A DNA stretch of 24,606 bases from an uncultured Collinsella sp. (GCA_902465105.1 CABQLM010000024.1:1-24606); one strand, 5' to 3'; counted from the stretch's first letter, positions 1 to 7,666 are shown. A program made the numbers and translations. Notes: generated by a model not told the origin, from the letters alone.

Positions 1-99
1 TCGGGCACAGGCACAGGCTCAGGCTCAGGTGCAGGCTCAGGTACAGGCACCGGCTCGGGCGCGGGCTCGGGTGCAGGCGCGGGTGCAGACTCAGGCGCG
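1..99 (-). repeat. Hexamer-type low-complexity repeat coding a Pro-rich tail
   Basis: The coding DNA is built from near-repeats of 6 bp (ggctca, ggcaca, ggctcg, ggtgca and similar on the plus strand). It encodes alternating Pro with Glu, Val or Ala (for example PEPEPVPVPEPAPEP). The array continues past the left edge. Such tracts can change length by slippage. In the protein it would form a stiff extended segment after the membrane domain. Confidence 0.8.
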
Positions 100-1268
100 A
101 CATCCGGAGCGCTGTAACCCGAAGGAGCGGACTTCTTCTCGAAGGGCAATACAAAAGTCAGGACGTCATCCTTGTCCTCGTCGGCCCACTCGCTTGCATA
201 ACGTGCAACCCAATAGCCAACGGCACGGTGCTTGAGCATCTTGCCAAAAACGGTAAGAAATACGGTGACGAATGCGACCAGCACCAGGAACAGCACGAGC
301 GTAGCTCCGCCGGCAGTAACAATCGCCTCGATACCCGAGGGGCGATAGTAGTAGTTGTATGCCCCAATCCCGGCAATGGCGCCAAAGACGGTCGTCAAGA
401 TCCATGTAATGACATTGGCGACCAGGCCCGTCAAAAACTCGGGAAGCCACGAAGCGCAGAACAGCTTGGTCTTGTTGTTCTTAAAGGCCGCCCAGACCTT
501 ATCGAGCGAAAACGCGCTCTCGACGCGACCGGTCACCGCAAAGTGCATCACGGCAATGTCGGCAAACATCTTAAAGAAGACCCCCAGGACCGCCGTGGCA
601 ATCATAGCCAGAACGAGCAGGCCCAGCGAGCCAAACAGCGCAGCCTCGAGCGCATAAGAGCCGTAATACGAATACGAGCCCGCGGCGCCAATTACCACGC
701 TCTCCACCAGCGAAAGCACTACACCGATAACGGGAATGGCAGCGATAACCTCGAGTACGACCGAGATAACGCTCGAAAAGACTCCGAGGCCAAACGACGT
801 GGAACGCATCAACGGACGATCCATGCCGTCATCGATCTTAAGCGACAGATCGCGACCCCACTCGATGCCAAAACCAGAACCGCATACGCTCGCCACGTAG
901 GCGGCCAAAAAGCCGATGGCAGCTGCAATACCGCCGATAACGGGAATGAACAGAACGAGCACCGACACGACACAGATAAGCGCCGGTAAAAAAGCAATCT
1001 GGCATACGCGAACCAAGGCGCCGGGAACCTTGAGCATGTCGTTGAAGGCCTGAGCCATGCAACCTTTGGGCACGTTCATCGCCGGCTGAGGCGCAACGAA
1101 CGGCTGAGGTTGGACAAACGGCTGGCCATGAAACTGAGGCTGCGATTGGGGCTGGCCCTGCGGGGCAGAACCGACAGCGGCATGGGAAGCCTCAGTATTA
1201 GGAGCACCGCACACGCCGCAGAACTTGTCGTTATCGCCCATGGGAGCGCCACACTGCGAACAGAACAT
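1..1268 (-). CDS. Zinc-ribbon DUF4013-like membrane protein (3' end beyond window)
   Basis: The reading frame is open from the start codon to the left edge (422 residues), so the C-terminus is missing. The N-terminus is a zinc ribbon with Cys3, Cys6, Cys17 and Cys20 in two CxxC knuckles (MFCSQCGAPM, FCGVCGAPN). A Gln/Pro-rich linker follows, then a long polytopic membrane region with several hydrophobic segments rich in Gly, Ala and Val, then a soluble tail that becomes almost pure Pro-Glu-Pro-Val/Ala repeats. This zinc-ribbon plus multi-helix layout matches the DUF4013 group of uncharacterised actinobacterial and archaeal membrane proteins; the function is unknown. I chose the ATG at 1268 over the one at 1277 because an AAGGG Shine-Dalgarno lies 9 nt before 1268 but directly abuts 1277. 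The gene follows the YitT gene on the same strand, 150 bp away. Confidence 0.75.
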   Translation of the reverse strand, partial: MFCSQCGAPMGDNDKFCGVCGAPNTEASHAAVGSAPQGQPQSQPQFHGQPFVQPQPFVAPQPAMNVPKGCMAQAFNDMLKVPGALVRVCQIAFLPALICVVSVLVLFIPVIGGIAAAIGFLAAYVASVCGSGFGIEWGRDLSLKIDDGMDRPLMRSTSFGLGVFSSVISVVLEVIAAIPVIGVVLSLVESVVIGAAGSYSYYGSYALEAALFGSLGLLVLAMIATAVLGVFFKMFADIAVMHFAVTGRVESAFSLDKVWAAFKNNKTKLFCASWLPEFLTGLVANVITWILTTVFGAIAGIGAYNYYYRPSGIEAIVTAGGATLVLFLVLVAFVTVFLTVFGKMLKHRAVGYWVARYASEWADEDKDDVLTFVLPFEKKSAPSGYSAPDVAPESAPAPAPEPAPEPVPVPEPAPEPEPVPVP

Positions 1269-1418
1269 CGAAATCATCCCTTCGTATCTAGAGCGAATCA
1301 CCTGGATCGCAAACGATGTCTTTTGCAACATTATCGCCCAATGTGGGGACAAATACTCCAACATGACGGATTTGCAACGCACGGGGCGTTATTCGATTGT
1401 TCGATATGCGTACCCGTA

Positions 1419-2441
1419 TTAGTTCGTTCCGCGGAAACCTTTGCCAACGATCTCGGAACTGTCGACGATGGTGATAAATGCGCCCGGATCAATCTCGCGC
1501 GCATAGCGACGCAGCTGCACGGCCTCGCGACGGCTCAGCACGCTCATGATTACCGTCACGCACTTGCCCGAGAAGGCGCCATAGCCGCGGCTGATGGTCG
1601 CCGTACGGTTGAGATGCTTGACGATAAACTCCTCGACCTTAAGGGGTTCTGAGCAAATGACCGTACAGACCTTGCGCAGGTGAATGCTCTCGATGGCCTT
1701 GTCGACCACAAGCGTCTTGGCAAACAGACCGAGCACGCAATACAGGCCGACGCGTGGTCCGTACAAGAAGGCCGCAATGGTCACGATGCCGATATCGACC
1801 AGCAGCAGCGCGCGACCAATTTCGAGCGTGGTGCGCCGCTTGAGGATCATCGCCAAGATGTCCGTGCCGCCCGTCGAGGCACCGATGTCAAAGACGATGG
1901 CGCTGCCGAGCGCCGGCAAAATCACGGCAAAGCACAGGTCGAGCCACATATCGCCCGTCATCGAGACTTCGGTCGGGATAAAAAGCTCGAACAGCGAAAC
2001 ATAGGCGGAAAGCGCAAACGAGGCGAAGACGCTCCACAGAATTGCCTTGCGCTCCAAAAAGATAAAGCCCAAAACGACCAGGACCGCGTTGATGATCCAC
2101 ATGAAGACGCCGACAGGCAGGGTCGGAAACAGCGTGGAAAGAATGACCGATACGCCCGAGGTGCCACCAAAAGCGAAGTGGTTGGGAGTCTTGAATGCGA
2201 CGATGGCGAACGCCGTGAGAATCAGGCCCAGATTGAGCTCGGCGAAAAAGCGCGGGAAGCCCGGCTCCTGGCTACGCTTTTGGCCGGCGCGCTCGCCGCG
2301 CTCGATATCGGCGCGATCGACCACACGCTCCATTGGAACCACGGGAGGACGATGTGCCTCCTCGGCGGCACGCGACGCCGCCTCTGCCGCAGCGGCCTCA
2401 ATAGCCCATGCCTTGCTCTCTGCTTCGTGTTCGTCGGCCAT
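1419..2441 (-). CDS. YitT family membrane protein (YitT domain + DUF2179)
   Basis: A 340-residue protein. Residues 1 to about 68 are a charged, Ala/Glu-rich soluble extension. A membrane domain of about five hydrophobic segments then carries family hallmarks such as the FGGTSGVSVIL stretch and DIGASTGGTDILAMIL. The last 80 or so residues (from about HLRKVCTVIC) form the cytoplasmic DUF2179 domain, which resembles GlnB-type ligand-binding folds and includes the ISRGYGAFSG stretch. YitT proteins are widespread in Firmicutes and Actinobacteria; their transport or sensing role is not settled. The start ATG at 2441 has an AGGGG about 8 nt upstream. The long N-terminal extension is not typical of the shorter (about 280-residue) Bacillus members. 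No clear terminator was found between it and the DUF4013 gene, so the two may be cotranscribed. Confidence 0.85.
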   Translation of the reverse strand: MADEHEAESKAWAIEAAAAEAASRAAEEAHRPPVVPMERVVDRADIERGERAGQKRSQEPGFPRFFAELNLGLILTAFAIVAFKTPNHFAFGGTSGVSVILSTLFPTLPVGVFMWIINAVLVVLGFIFLERKAILWSVFASFALSAYVSLFELFIPTEVSMTGDMWLDLCFAVILPALGSAIVFDIGASTGGTDILAMILKRRTTLEIGRALLLVDIGIVTIAAFLYGPRVGLYCVLGLFAKTLVVDKAIESIHLRKVCTVICSEPLKVEEFIVKHLNRTATISRGYGAFSGKCVTVIMSVLSRREAVQLRRYAREIDPGAFITIVDSSEIVGKGFRGTN

Positions 2442-2559
2442 TACGGCAGCCCCTCGTTAACAATTTGGAAACAATGTGCCCATTAGGGTAACGCGGAATG
2501 CAGCGATTGCAACCCCTCATTTGACGAGCGGCATGTCTTCATCGGGGACATACAAAATA

Positions 2560-2593
2560 CGGCCGGCCGCGCTTTTGCGTGCGCGGTCGGCCG
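2560..2593 (-). terminator. Intrinsic terminator of the amaP-DUF2273-asp23 operon
   Basis: Arms cggccggccgcgc (2560-2572) and gcgcggtcggccg (2581-2593) pair at 12 of 13 positions around an 8-nt loop. Read on the minus strand the stem is followed by TATTTTGT, a modest T-rich tail. It lies 56 nt beyond the Asp23 stop codon. Confidence 0.6.
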
Positions 2594-2606
2594 TTTGACG
2601 TTTTCG

Positions 2607-2650
2607 CAGATAAAACCTGCCAAAATAAACCTGTCCCTTTTTGGAAGGTT
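2607..2650 (-). repeat. GGGACRGG-core hairpin element, copy A
   Basis: Arms aacctgccaaaa (2614-2625) and ttttggaaggtt (2639-2650) pair at 11 of 12 positions. The loop holds the core cctgtccc (2630-2637; GGGACAGG on the minus strand). The right arm runs into the stop codon of the Asp23 gene. Positions 2607-2641 are identical, in inverted orientation, to 7546-7580 (copy B) over 35 bp. Confidence 0.8.
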
Positions 2651-3170
2651 ACTCGTGCTGGCTGGTGCGGTGCTCGTATTCCTCGGGAGTGATGACATCC
2701 TCGATGCGCAGGTTGACGCCTGCCACCTCAAGGCCGGTCATCGCAGCAAGGCGCTCGGTCACGCGTGCCTTGACATCGTCGAAAATCGCGGGCGCATAGG
2801 CGCCGTACTCGATAATGACGGAGATGTTGACGACCACGCGATTATCGTCGGTAACCTCGACCGTCACTCCCTTGGTCAAGTTCTCGGCACCAAACTGCTC
2901 CTGTACAAAGTGCATGAGGTTGCCCTTCATGCCCAAGACGTGCGGCACCTCGCGGGTGGCCATGGCGACGATCTTCTCGATCACGCCGTTGGAATAGGTC
3001 AACGAGTCCTCAGACTCGTCTGTTTCCTCATCATCCTCATCCGCATCGTCGGCGGGCTCGGCCTCGACGAGTGCCTCATCCTCGAGCGTTACGTCCTCAA
3101 CCTCGGCGGCGACGGTCTCGTCTGCCTCGAGCTCGGTATCGGCCACATCGACCTTCGCGTTAAAAGCCAT
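2649..3170 (-). CDS. Asp23/Gls24 family envelope stress protein
   Basis: A 173-residue soluble protein. Residues from about 57 onward (SLTYSNGVIEKIVAMAT, then VTVEVTDDNRVVVNISVIIEYG and VTERLAAMTGLEVAGVNLRI) fit the Asp23/Gls24 domain. In Staphylococcus, Asp23 is an abundant alkaline-shock protein held at the membrane by AmaP. Residues 10-56 are an unusually acidic extension, almost entirely Asp, Glu, Ala and Val. The ATG at 3170 has a strong AGGAGG 5 to 6 nt upstream. It is the last gene of the three-gene module after amaP and the DUF2273 gene (44-bp gap) and is followed by element A and a terminator. The family assignment is firm; the exact role in Coriobacteriia is inferred. Confidence 0.88.
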   Translation of the reverse strand: MAFNAKVDVADTELEADETVAAEVEDVTLEDEALVEAEPADDADEDDEETDESEDSLTYSNGVIEKIVAMATREVPHVLGMKGNLMHFVQEQFGAENLTKGVTVEVTDDNRVVVNISVIIEYGAYAPAIFDDVKARVTERLAAMTGLEVAGVNLRIEDVITPEEYEHRTSQHE

Positions 3171-3214
3171 GGTTCCTCCTTATGCCCACCGCACACGCGG
3201 CGGTCGAATACGTG

Positions 3215-3592
3215 CTAGCGGCCGCTAAACAGACGGCCGAAGAAGTTGACGATCCCGTTCTCGCCGTCTCGAATTTGGCCAATCACGGCGCCGATCAGCA
3301 CAAAGAAAGCGATGACCAGCGTGTCCCACAGGCCAAGCGTGAGCACCAGCACGGCGAGCACAAAGCCCGCGACGGCTCCAAGCGTGGTGTTGGGATGACG
3401 GACGGCATAGCTCCAGATAGCCGCTCCCGTACCCTTGATGAGACCCATGGCCTCATCAAAATCATCGGCAACCACGCCATGCGACTCGGCGCCCTCTTCC
3501 TTGGAATCGACGGCCTCGCTAGCCGGCGCGGTGCTCTGATCGATTGCCAGGCGAGGTGCGCGGACGGTCTTTTCTTGATTGGTATCACTCAC
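3215..3592 (-). CDS. DUF2273-type small membrane protein of the Asp23/AmaP module
   Basis: A 125-residue protein. Residues 1-60 are soluble and acidic. Two closely spaced hydrophobic helices follow (about 69-88 and 91-107), with a short amphipathic C-terminal tail (IVNFFGRLFSGR). This helical hairpin is the form of DUF2273 proteins, which travel with amaP and asp23 in Gram-positive genomes. I start at GTG 3592, giving VSDTNQEK..., because a GGAGG lies 6 nt upstream. That start overlaps the amaP stop codon by 8 bp, which suggests translational coupling. Longer upstream starts would run through the amaP coding region in another frame. Its biochemical function is unknown; a membrane scaffold role with AmaP is plausible from context. 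Confidence 0.8.
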   Translation of the reverse strand: MSDTNQEKTVRAPRLAIDQSTAPASEAVDSKEEGAESHGVVADDFDEAMGLIKGTGAAIWSYAVRHPNTTLGAVAGFVLAVLVLTLGLWDTLVIAFFVLIGAVIGQIRDGENGIVNFFGRLFSGR

Positions 3593-4130
3593 CGGAAACC
3601 TCCACGGTCTGGACGGTAGTCTTGGACGGCAAAAAACGGACACGCGCGGTCGTGCCCGGCATACCGAGCATGGCGTCGCAGGCCTCCTCGATGCGCTGCT
3701 GCATCGCAGCGGCAAGGGAGACCACGTCCTTGTCGTCGAGCGCGATGGCATCGACTTTAAAACGAACGCGCGATTCATCGGAACCCTGGACGCGCGCCTC
3801 GACATGCTCGACCATCACGCGGTCGTCGCGCTCCGCCGCGGCACGGGCGCACGAAGAGAGCGCCGCAAGGGTGACCTCGATGCTGCGCTCGCCCGCCGGA
3901 TGCACGCAAGACGGCTCGCGGCGCGCAAACATAAGTCGGCCGACGCCCACTAACACACCGAGCGCCACAATGGCGCCGCATACCGTAACAACAATACGGA
4001 GCGCGGGGTCGCGCAGGAGCAGCATAAATCGATACGTATAGGGACCCCAGTACAGACAGGCAAACGTACCCAGCGCCACGATGGCTGCGGCAAGATACAC
4101 AATTGCTAGAGCTCGTTTGAGCACGCGCAT
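3585..4130 (-). CDS. amaP: AmaP, alkaline shock response membrane anchor protein
   Basis: A 181-residue protein starting at ATG 4130, which has AAGGGAG about 6 nt upstream. The frame is open for a further 42 codons upstream, but those include the terminator/promoter region. Two transmembrane helices (about residues 7-29 and 45-67) precede a cytoplasmic domain. The cytoplasmic part has an Asp23-like pattern (SIEVTLAALSSCARAAAERD, then RVRFKVDAIALDDKDVV and QQRIEEACDAMLGM). This is the form of AmaP, which anchors Asp23 to the membrane in Staphylococcus aureus. It is first in the module and overlaps the next gene. Assignment rests on layout plus operon context; sequence similarity in this family is low. 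Confidence 0.78.
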   Translation of the reverse strand: MRVLKRALAIVYLAAAIVALGTFACLYWGPYTYRFMLLLRDPALRIVVTVCGAIVALGVLVGVGRLMFARREPSCVHPAGERSIEVTLAALSSCARAAAERDDRVMVEHVEARVQGSDESRVRFKVDAIALDDKDVVSLAAAMQQRIEEACDAMLGMPGTTARVRFLPSKTTVQTVEVSGE

Positions 4131-4176
4131 GCGGCGCTCCCTTCTTTTGGCGACAGGCTGCAAAACGATTCGCATC

Positions 4177-4204
4177 ATTATAAAAGAGCCGGGTCCGGTG
4201 CCAT
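4177..4204 (-). promoter_or_regulatory. Possible amaP operon promoter
   Basis: On the minus strand a perfect TATAAT (plus 4177-4182) lies 16 nt after ATGGCA (plus 4199-4204; four of six match TTGACA). The expected start would leave a leader of about 40 nt before the amaP ATG. The -10 box is also the T-rich tail of the yebC terminator hairpin, so the match may be partly due to that tail. Confidence 0.4.
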
Positions 4205-4223
4205 ACGCACGCGGATCCGGCTC
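4180..4223 (-). terminator. Intrinsic terminator downstream of yebC
   Basis: Arms gagccgggtccg (4186-4197) and cggatccggctc (4212-4223) pair at 11 of 12 positions. On the minus strand the stem is followed directly by TTTTATAAT. It lies 70 nt past the yebC stop codon. Confidence 0.7.
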
Positions 4224-4292
4224 ATCTATTCCACGAGACTTGCATGCTCGCTTCATTATGCCCAGATATACACGGCTTAACCCGTGCGGGCG

Positions 4293-5099
4293 CTACTCCT
4301 CCTCGAGGGCAGCGATGACCTCGTCGGTCATGTCCATGGTGCTGTAGACATCCTGTACGTCGTCGAGCTCCTCAAGACGGTCGATGAGGCGCTGAACCTT
4401 CTTGGCATCGGCACCGGAGACCTCGGTCGGGGTGGTCGGGACCATGGTGGTCTCGGAGCCCTTGACCTGGACGCCCTGCTCCTCGAGCGCCTTGGAAACA
4501 GCCATGACCTCGTTGGCAGTGGTCCAGACGATCCACTCCTCGCCGGCGTCCTCGTAGTCCTCGCCACCGGCCTCGGCGATTGCCATCATGAACTCATCCT
4601 CGTCACCGGCAGCACCGTTGGCGATCATGGTCTCCTTCTTAGCGGTCTCGTCGAGGATCTCCTTGGCGACGACAATCTGGCCCTTGCGCTCAAACTGGAA
4701 GGCAACGGAGCCGGAAGTGCCCAGGTTGCCACCAGCGTGAGAGAAGGCGGAGCGGACGTCGGCAGCGGTACGGTTGCGGTTGTCGGTCAGGCAGTCGACA
4801 TAGACGGCGACACCGGCGGGACCGTAGCCCTCATACACGATGTTCTCGTAGACAGCGGCGTCGGCACCAGAGCCGAAGGCCTTATCGATAGCGGACTTGA
4901 TCTTGTCCTTGGGCATGGACTGAGCCTTGGCCTTGGCGACGGCAGCGGCGAGGCTGGCGTTATTCTCGGGCAGCGGGTCACCGCCGAGACGGGCAGCAAC
5001 GGTGATGTTGCGGCTGAGCTTGGAGAAGAGGGCGGAACGCTTGGCGTCCTGCGCGCCCTTACGATGCTTGGTTGTGGCCCACTTAGAGTGTCCGGACAT
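4293..5099 (-). CDS. yebC: YebC/TACO1 family protein
   Basis: A 268-residue protein beginning with the family signature MSGHSKWATTKHRKGAQDAKR. Other conserved stretches are the NPxxN-type PLPENNASL segment, MPKDKIKSAIDKAFG, YEGYGPAGVAVYV and TDNRNRTAADVRSAF. YebC proteins were first annotated as transcriptional regulators (PmpR). The mitochondrial homologue TACO1 acts in translation, and recent bacterial work points to a ribosome-associated role on proline-rich stretches. Compared with the usual 240-250 residues it has a longer acidic insertion around residues 185-215 (AGDEDEFMMAIAEAGGEDY). The ATG at 5099 has an AGGAGA 6 nt upstream. It is followed by a terminator before the amaP operon, so it is a separate unit. 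Confidence 0.95.
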   Translation of the reverse strand: MSGHSKWATTKHRKGAQDAKRSALFSKLSRNITVAARLGGDPLPENNASLAAAVAKAKAQSMPKDKIKSAIDKAFGSGADAAVYENIVYEGYGPAGVAVYVDCLTDNRNRTAADVRSAFSHAGGNLGTSGSVAFQFERKGQIVVAKEILDETAKKETMIANGAAGDEDEFMMAIAEAGGEDYEDAGEEWIVWTTANEVMAVSKALEEQGVQVKGSETTMVPTTPTEVSGADAKKVQRLIDRLEELDDVQDVYSTMDMTDEVIAALEEE

Positions 5100-5230
5100 A
5101 CGTGTCTCCTATCGGTTTCGACCTAAAGCCCAGCGCGAATGCTCGGGCAATATAAACAAACGTCGTTATGATATACCTACCAGCCTGCAAGATAAACCCC
5201 AAAATGAAGGCGTCGTGATGATGCAAGCCC

Positions 5231-5297
5231 TTGGTGCATTGGAGTCAGGTTAATCTGCACCAAGTTGGTGCAAAATAACCCGTCCCCAATGCACCAA
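5231..5297 (-). repeat. GGGACRGG-core hairpin element, copy D
   Basis: Nested inverted repeats. ttggtgcattgg (5231-5242) pairs perfectly with ccaatgcaccaa (5286-5297). Inside, tgcaccaa (5256-5263) and ttggtgca (5265-5272) form an 8-bp palindrome around one base. The core cccgtccc (5279-5286) lies between ttggtgca (5265-5272) and tgcaccaa (5290-5297), so on the minus strand it occupies the loop of a hairpin, GGGACGGG followed by TTATTTT. It lies in the gap between yebC and the DUF6020-like gene. Confidence 0.75.
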
Positions 5298-5332
5298 TCT
5301 TGTCTCCGATGCACCGACATGCCCTGCAGCCG

Positions 5333-7516
5333 CTAGGTCCATAGAAGATCACTGCGGGCGATAGTGGCACCGACGGCAAACGGCATGCAGGCAATGACCG
5401 GGTACAGGTAGCGCATGTAGGTCGATCCGTTACACGGACCAATCAGGCACACAGCGAGCACGCCCAGCAGCGGCACCCAAATCGCCAGTGCGCGCCATGA
5501 ACGACGACGCAGCAGATAGACCACCACGGCAATCATGATCCACACGTAGGTGGCCGAGCTCATGGTGAGCGAGATAAAGGGAACACGCTGCACCGCCACA
5601 CGGTACAGATTGATCAGATGATCGCACCAGCGCACGGCCTTGCTATCGACCGGATGGAAGTCAAAGTACTTGAGGTTATCGGGCTTCGCCATGATCTCGG
5701 CACTGCGTGCCGTGCTGTAGACCCACGCATCGCGAGCACTCGGATAGAAATACCCGTAGTAGTTATTGACGAGCGCCGAGATATAGCACTCCGGGTCCTT
5801 TTTGAACATCTGAATCCACACCTCAAAATAGGCGTCGATGTCCTCCTGCGAGGCGTACTCGTTAAAACAGTTTTTGACGGCATCCGACTTGTCGGGATTG
5901 TAGCGACGGCCCAGATTCTCGTACTTGAGCACCCGATCGATCGCAGCGCGTTCCCTATCGGTCACCAAGCCGTCGCAGGGGGCTTCCTCGATTGTGCCGT
6001 CCTCTTTAACCGTGGGTCCAACACCCGAGTTAAGCCCGTCGTGCTTTTGGACAAAGCGGGCCGTTTGCTGAAACGGAATTGAAAGCACTTCACGCTTGGA
6101 GCCGGGCGTGATATCGTGCGCCGGCATAAAGACCTTGGTGAAATACGCATTGGAAGCCAGGCAGAGTGCGAGCACGGCGAGGACACCAAGCCAACGAAAA
6201 CGGGGCACGCTCTGCAGCGGTTCCGCATCTGTCCGCGCTGCGCGGCGGTACGACACGTAAACATCCCATGCGCAAAACGCAGCGGCGATCATGCACGCCG
6301 CCAAGGGAAACACCAGTCCGCCATTGCGCAAAAACGTGGAACCCAGGGCTCCCAGCACGAGCAGCAACCAGTCGTGGCGTGCAAAGAGCACAGGTACCTG
6401 TTCGCCTGCGCGCTCGGCATTGGCATCGCGACGGGGCAGACCGTCCGCCATGAGCTTAACGGTCTGCACGAGCAACACCAAAAACGCGTCTGCGAAGAGC
6501 ACGTCTTTGGTCAGTAGCGCCGCATAGTTGGAGAACATCGGCATAAACGCAAAGAACAACAGAATCACGCCGCGCACAGGCAGACCGACACCCAGCTTGC
6601 GCAGCGAGGAGACAGAGTATGCCATGCAGGCAGCCGTAACCGTAAACTGAACTGTGGTGTAGATGATGAGACCCGCATTGGCGCTGTTAAAGACCGAAAG
6701 CCCCAGCCGCACGCACGAGCCGATAATGGCAGTGTGCACGACCGGGTGGTGCCCGTTAAGCAGTACATCAGGGTTGAGCAGGCGCAGATAGTCGCTCGTA
6801 CCATTGGGATAGTTGAACCACTGGCGAATCTGGGCGCCCGTATCGCCCATAAAAAATCCCGGCAGCGAAGCAATGAGCGTAGGTGCCCAGGCGACCACAA
6901 GCACCAAAAACGGACCGGCAAAGGGATGGATTGAGAGAACGGCATGCGCCACACGCCACACGCGGCCAAAATGCGCCTCCGAAAACGGAACGCGACGGGT
7001 GCTCAGCCAATCCAGAAACTCAAAAGCAAGGTAAAAGGAGACGATTGCCAAAAGTGTCCAGCCCGCACCGCCAATCCAAGCGCAAATGATGCGCGCCTTG
7101 TCGCCAAGGACAATCTCGGCGGAATCCGTAAGATCATAGCTGCGACCAAACACCATGCAGACGGCAAAGAGTAGCGACGGCAAAACGACCGATGGACGCC
7201 AAGCATCGTTGCGCCCAAAGAACACGTAACGGAATGGCAACGTGAGCAGGCAGGCAAGCGCGAGCAACATAACCGCATCGGTGTGGCCTGCAAACGAGAG
7301 AAGCACCTCGTAGCACACATAGAGCGTGCCCGTCGCCTTAGGGTCGATCGCCAGGACTGCATTGCTCGACACGGGGGCGGGATCGATGGAAAATGCCGTG
7401 GTCGCCAGCAGGGCGAGCAAAAATGCGATGAACGTCTGCTTGGCGGGATAGCGCTTAAACCAAACGATGCGGGCGGCGTCGCGCGCAGCCGTTGCGGAGA
7501 GGTCGGAATCCTTCAC
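5333..7516 (-). CDS. Large polytopic membrane protein, DUF6020-like (possible GT-C-type glycosyltransferase)
   Basis: A 727-residue protein with more than ten hydrophobic segments spread along its length. A conserved-looking lumenal/extracytoplasmic patch is GDTGAQIRQW (224-233) followed by NPDVLLNGHHPVVHT (248-262). A large soluble loop with charged and aromatic residues lies at about 480-620, before the C-terminal helices. This recalls the DUF6020 group of actinobacterial membrane proteins and, more loosely, GT-C lipid-sugar-dependent glycosyltransferases, where an acidic residue in the first external loop is catalytic. The glycosyltransferase role is inference. The first possible start is GTG 7516, with AAAGG 11 nt upstream; this is weak, so the start is not certain. 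It lies between lgt and yebC, with hairpin elements in both flanking gaps. Confidence 0.65.
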   Translation of the reverse strand: MKDSDLSATAARDAARIVWFKRYPAKQTFIAFLLALLATTAFSIDPAPVSSNAVLAIDPKATGTLYVCYEVLLSFAGHTDAVMLLALACLLTLPFRYVFFGRNDAWRPSVVLPSLLFAVCMVFGRSYDLTDSAEIVLGDKARIICAWIGGAGWTLLAIVSFYLAFEFLDWLSTRRVPFSEAHFGRVWRVAHAVLSIHPFAGPFLVLVVAWAPTLIASLPGFFMGDTGAQIRQWFNYPNGTSDYLRLLNPDVLLNGHHPVVHTAIIGSCVRLGLSVFNSANAGLIIYTTVQFTVTAACMAYSVSSLRKLGVGLPVRGVILLFFAFMPMFSNYAALLTKDVLFADAFLVLLVQTVKLMADGLPRRDANAERAGEQVPVLFARHDWLLLVLGALGSTFLRNGGLVFPLAACMIAAAFCAWDVYVSYRRAARTDAEPLQSVPRFRWLGVLAVLALCLASNAYFTKVFMPAHDITPGSKREVLSIPFQQTARFVQKHDGLNSGVGPTVKEDGTIEEAPCDGLVTDRERAAIDRVLKYENLGRRYNPDKSDAVKNCFNEYASQEDIDAYFEVWIQMFKKDPECYISALVNNYYGYFYPSARDAWVYSTARSAEIMAKPDNLKYFDFHPVDSKAVRWCDHLINLYRVAVQRVPFISLTMSSATYVWIMIAVVVYLLRRRSWRALAIWVPLLGVLAVCLIGPCNGSTYMRYLYPVIACMPFAVGATIARSDLLWT

Positions 7517-7536
7517 AGTCCGAAAAGCCTTTCTAG

Positions 7537-7580
7537 AAACCTGCCAAAAGGGACAGGTTTATTTTGGCAGGTTTTATCTG
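7537..7580 (+). repeat. GGGACRGG-core hairpin element, copy B
   Basis: Perfect 13-bp arms aaacctgccaaaa (7537-7549) and ttttggcaggttt (7562-7574) enclose a 12-nt loop that begins with the core gggacagg (7550-7557) and ends in ttta. Positions 7546-7580 repeat 2607-2641 exactly in inverted orientation. It lies just upstream of the DUF6020-like gene's start. Confidence 0.85.
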
Positions 7581-7617
7581 GGGAGACGTTACGGTTCTGT
7601 CATCGTTGCCCGCTAAC

Positions 7618-7654
7618 AACCACCACAAAGGTGCCTGTCCCCTTTGTGGTGGTT
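7618..7654 (-). repeat. GGGACRGG-core hairpin element, copy C
   Basis: Perfect 14-bp arms aaccaccacaaagg (7618-7631) and cctttgtggtggtt (7641-7654) with a 9-nt loop tgcctgtcc. The core cctgtccc (7634-7641) spans loop and right arm. The stem sequence is unrelated to copies A and B although it lies only 43 bp from B. It sits 12 nt past the lgt stop codon. There is no T-rich tail, so it is not a typical terminator. Confidence 0.85.
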
Positions 7655-7666
7655 TGCACCAATTGG

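Noticed and set aside
228..989. Plus-strand open frame of 253 codons in the left part
   Set aside because: It is the shadow of the zinc-ribbon membrane protein, whose minus-strand frame runs open to the window edge with clear CxxC pairs and membrane helices.
3593..3805. Longer N-terminus for the DUF2273-type protein
   Set aside because: It would overlap amaP by over 200 bp and has an Arg/Ser-rich shadow-type sequence; GTG 3592 has GGAGG 6 nt upstream.
4284..5126. Plus-strand open frame of 280 codons opposite yebC
   Set aside because: yebC is unmistakable on the minus strand; the opposite translation is Gly/Leu/Val/Asp-rich with no domain.
7618..7654. Element C as a simple lgt terminator
   Set aside because: The stem is strong and just past the stop codon, but no T-run follows on the minus strand, and it carries the shared core, so it is better grouped with the repeat family.
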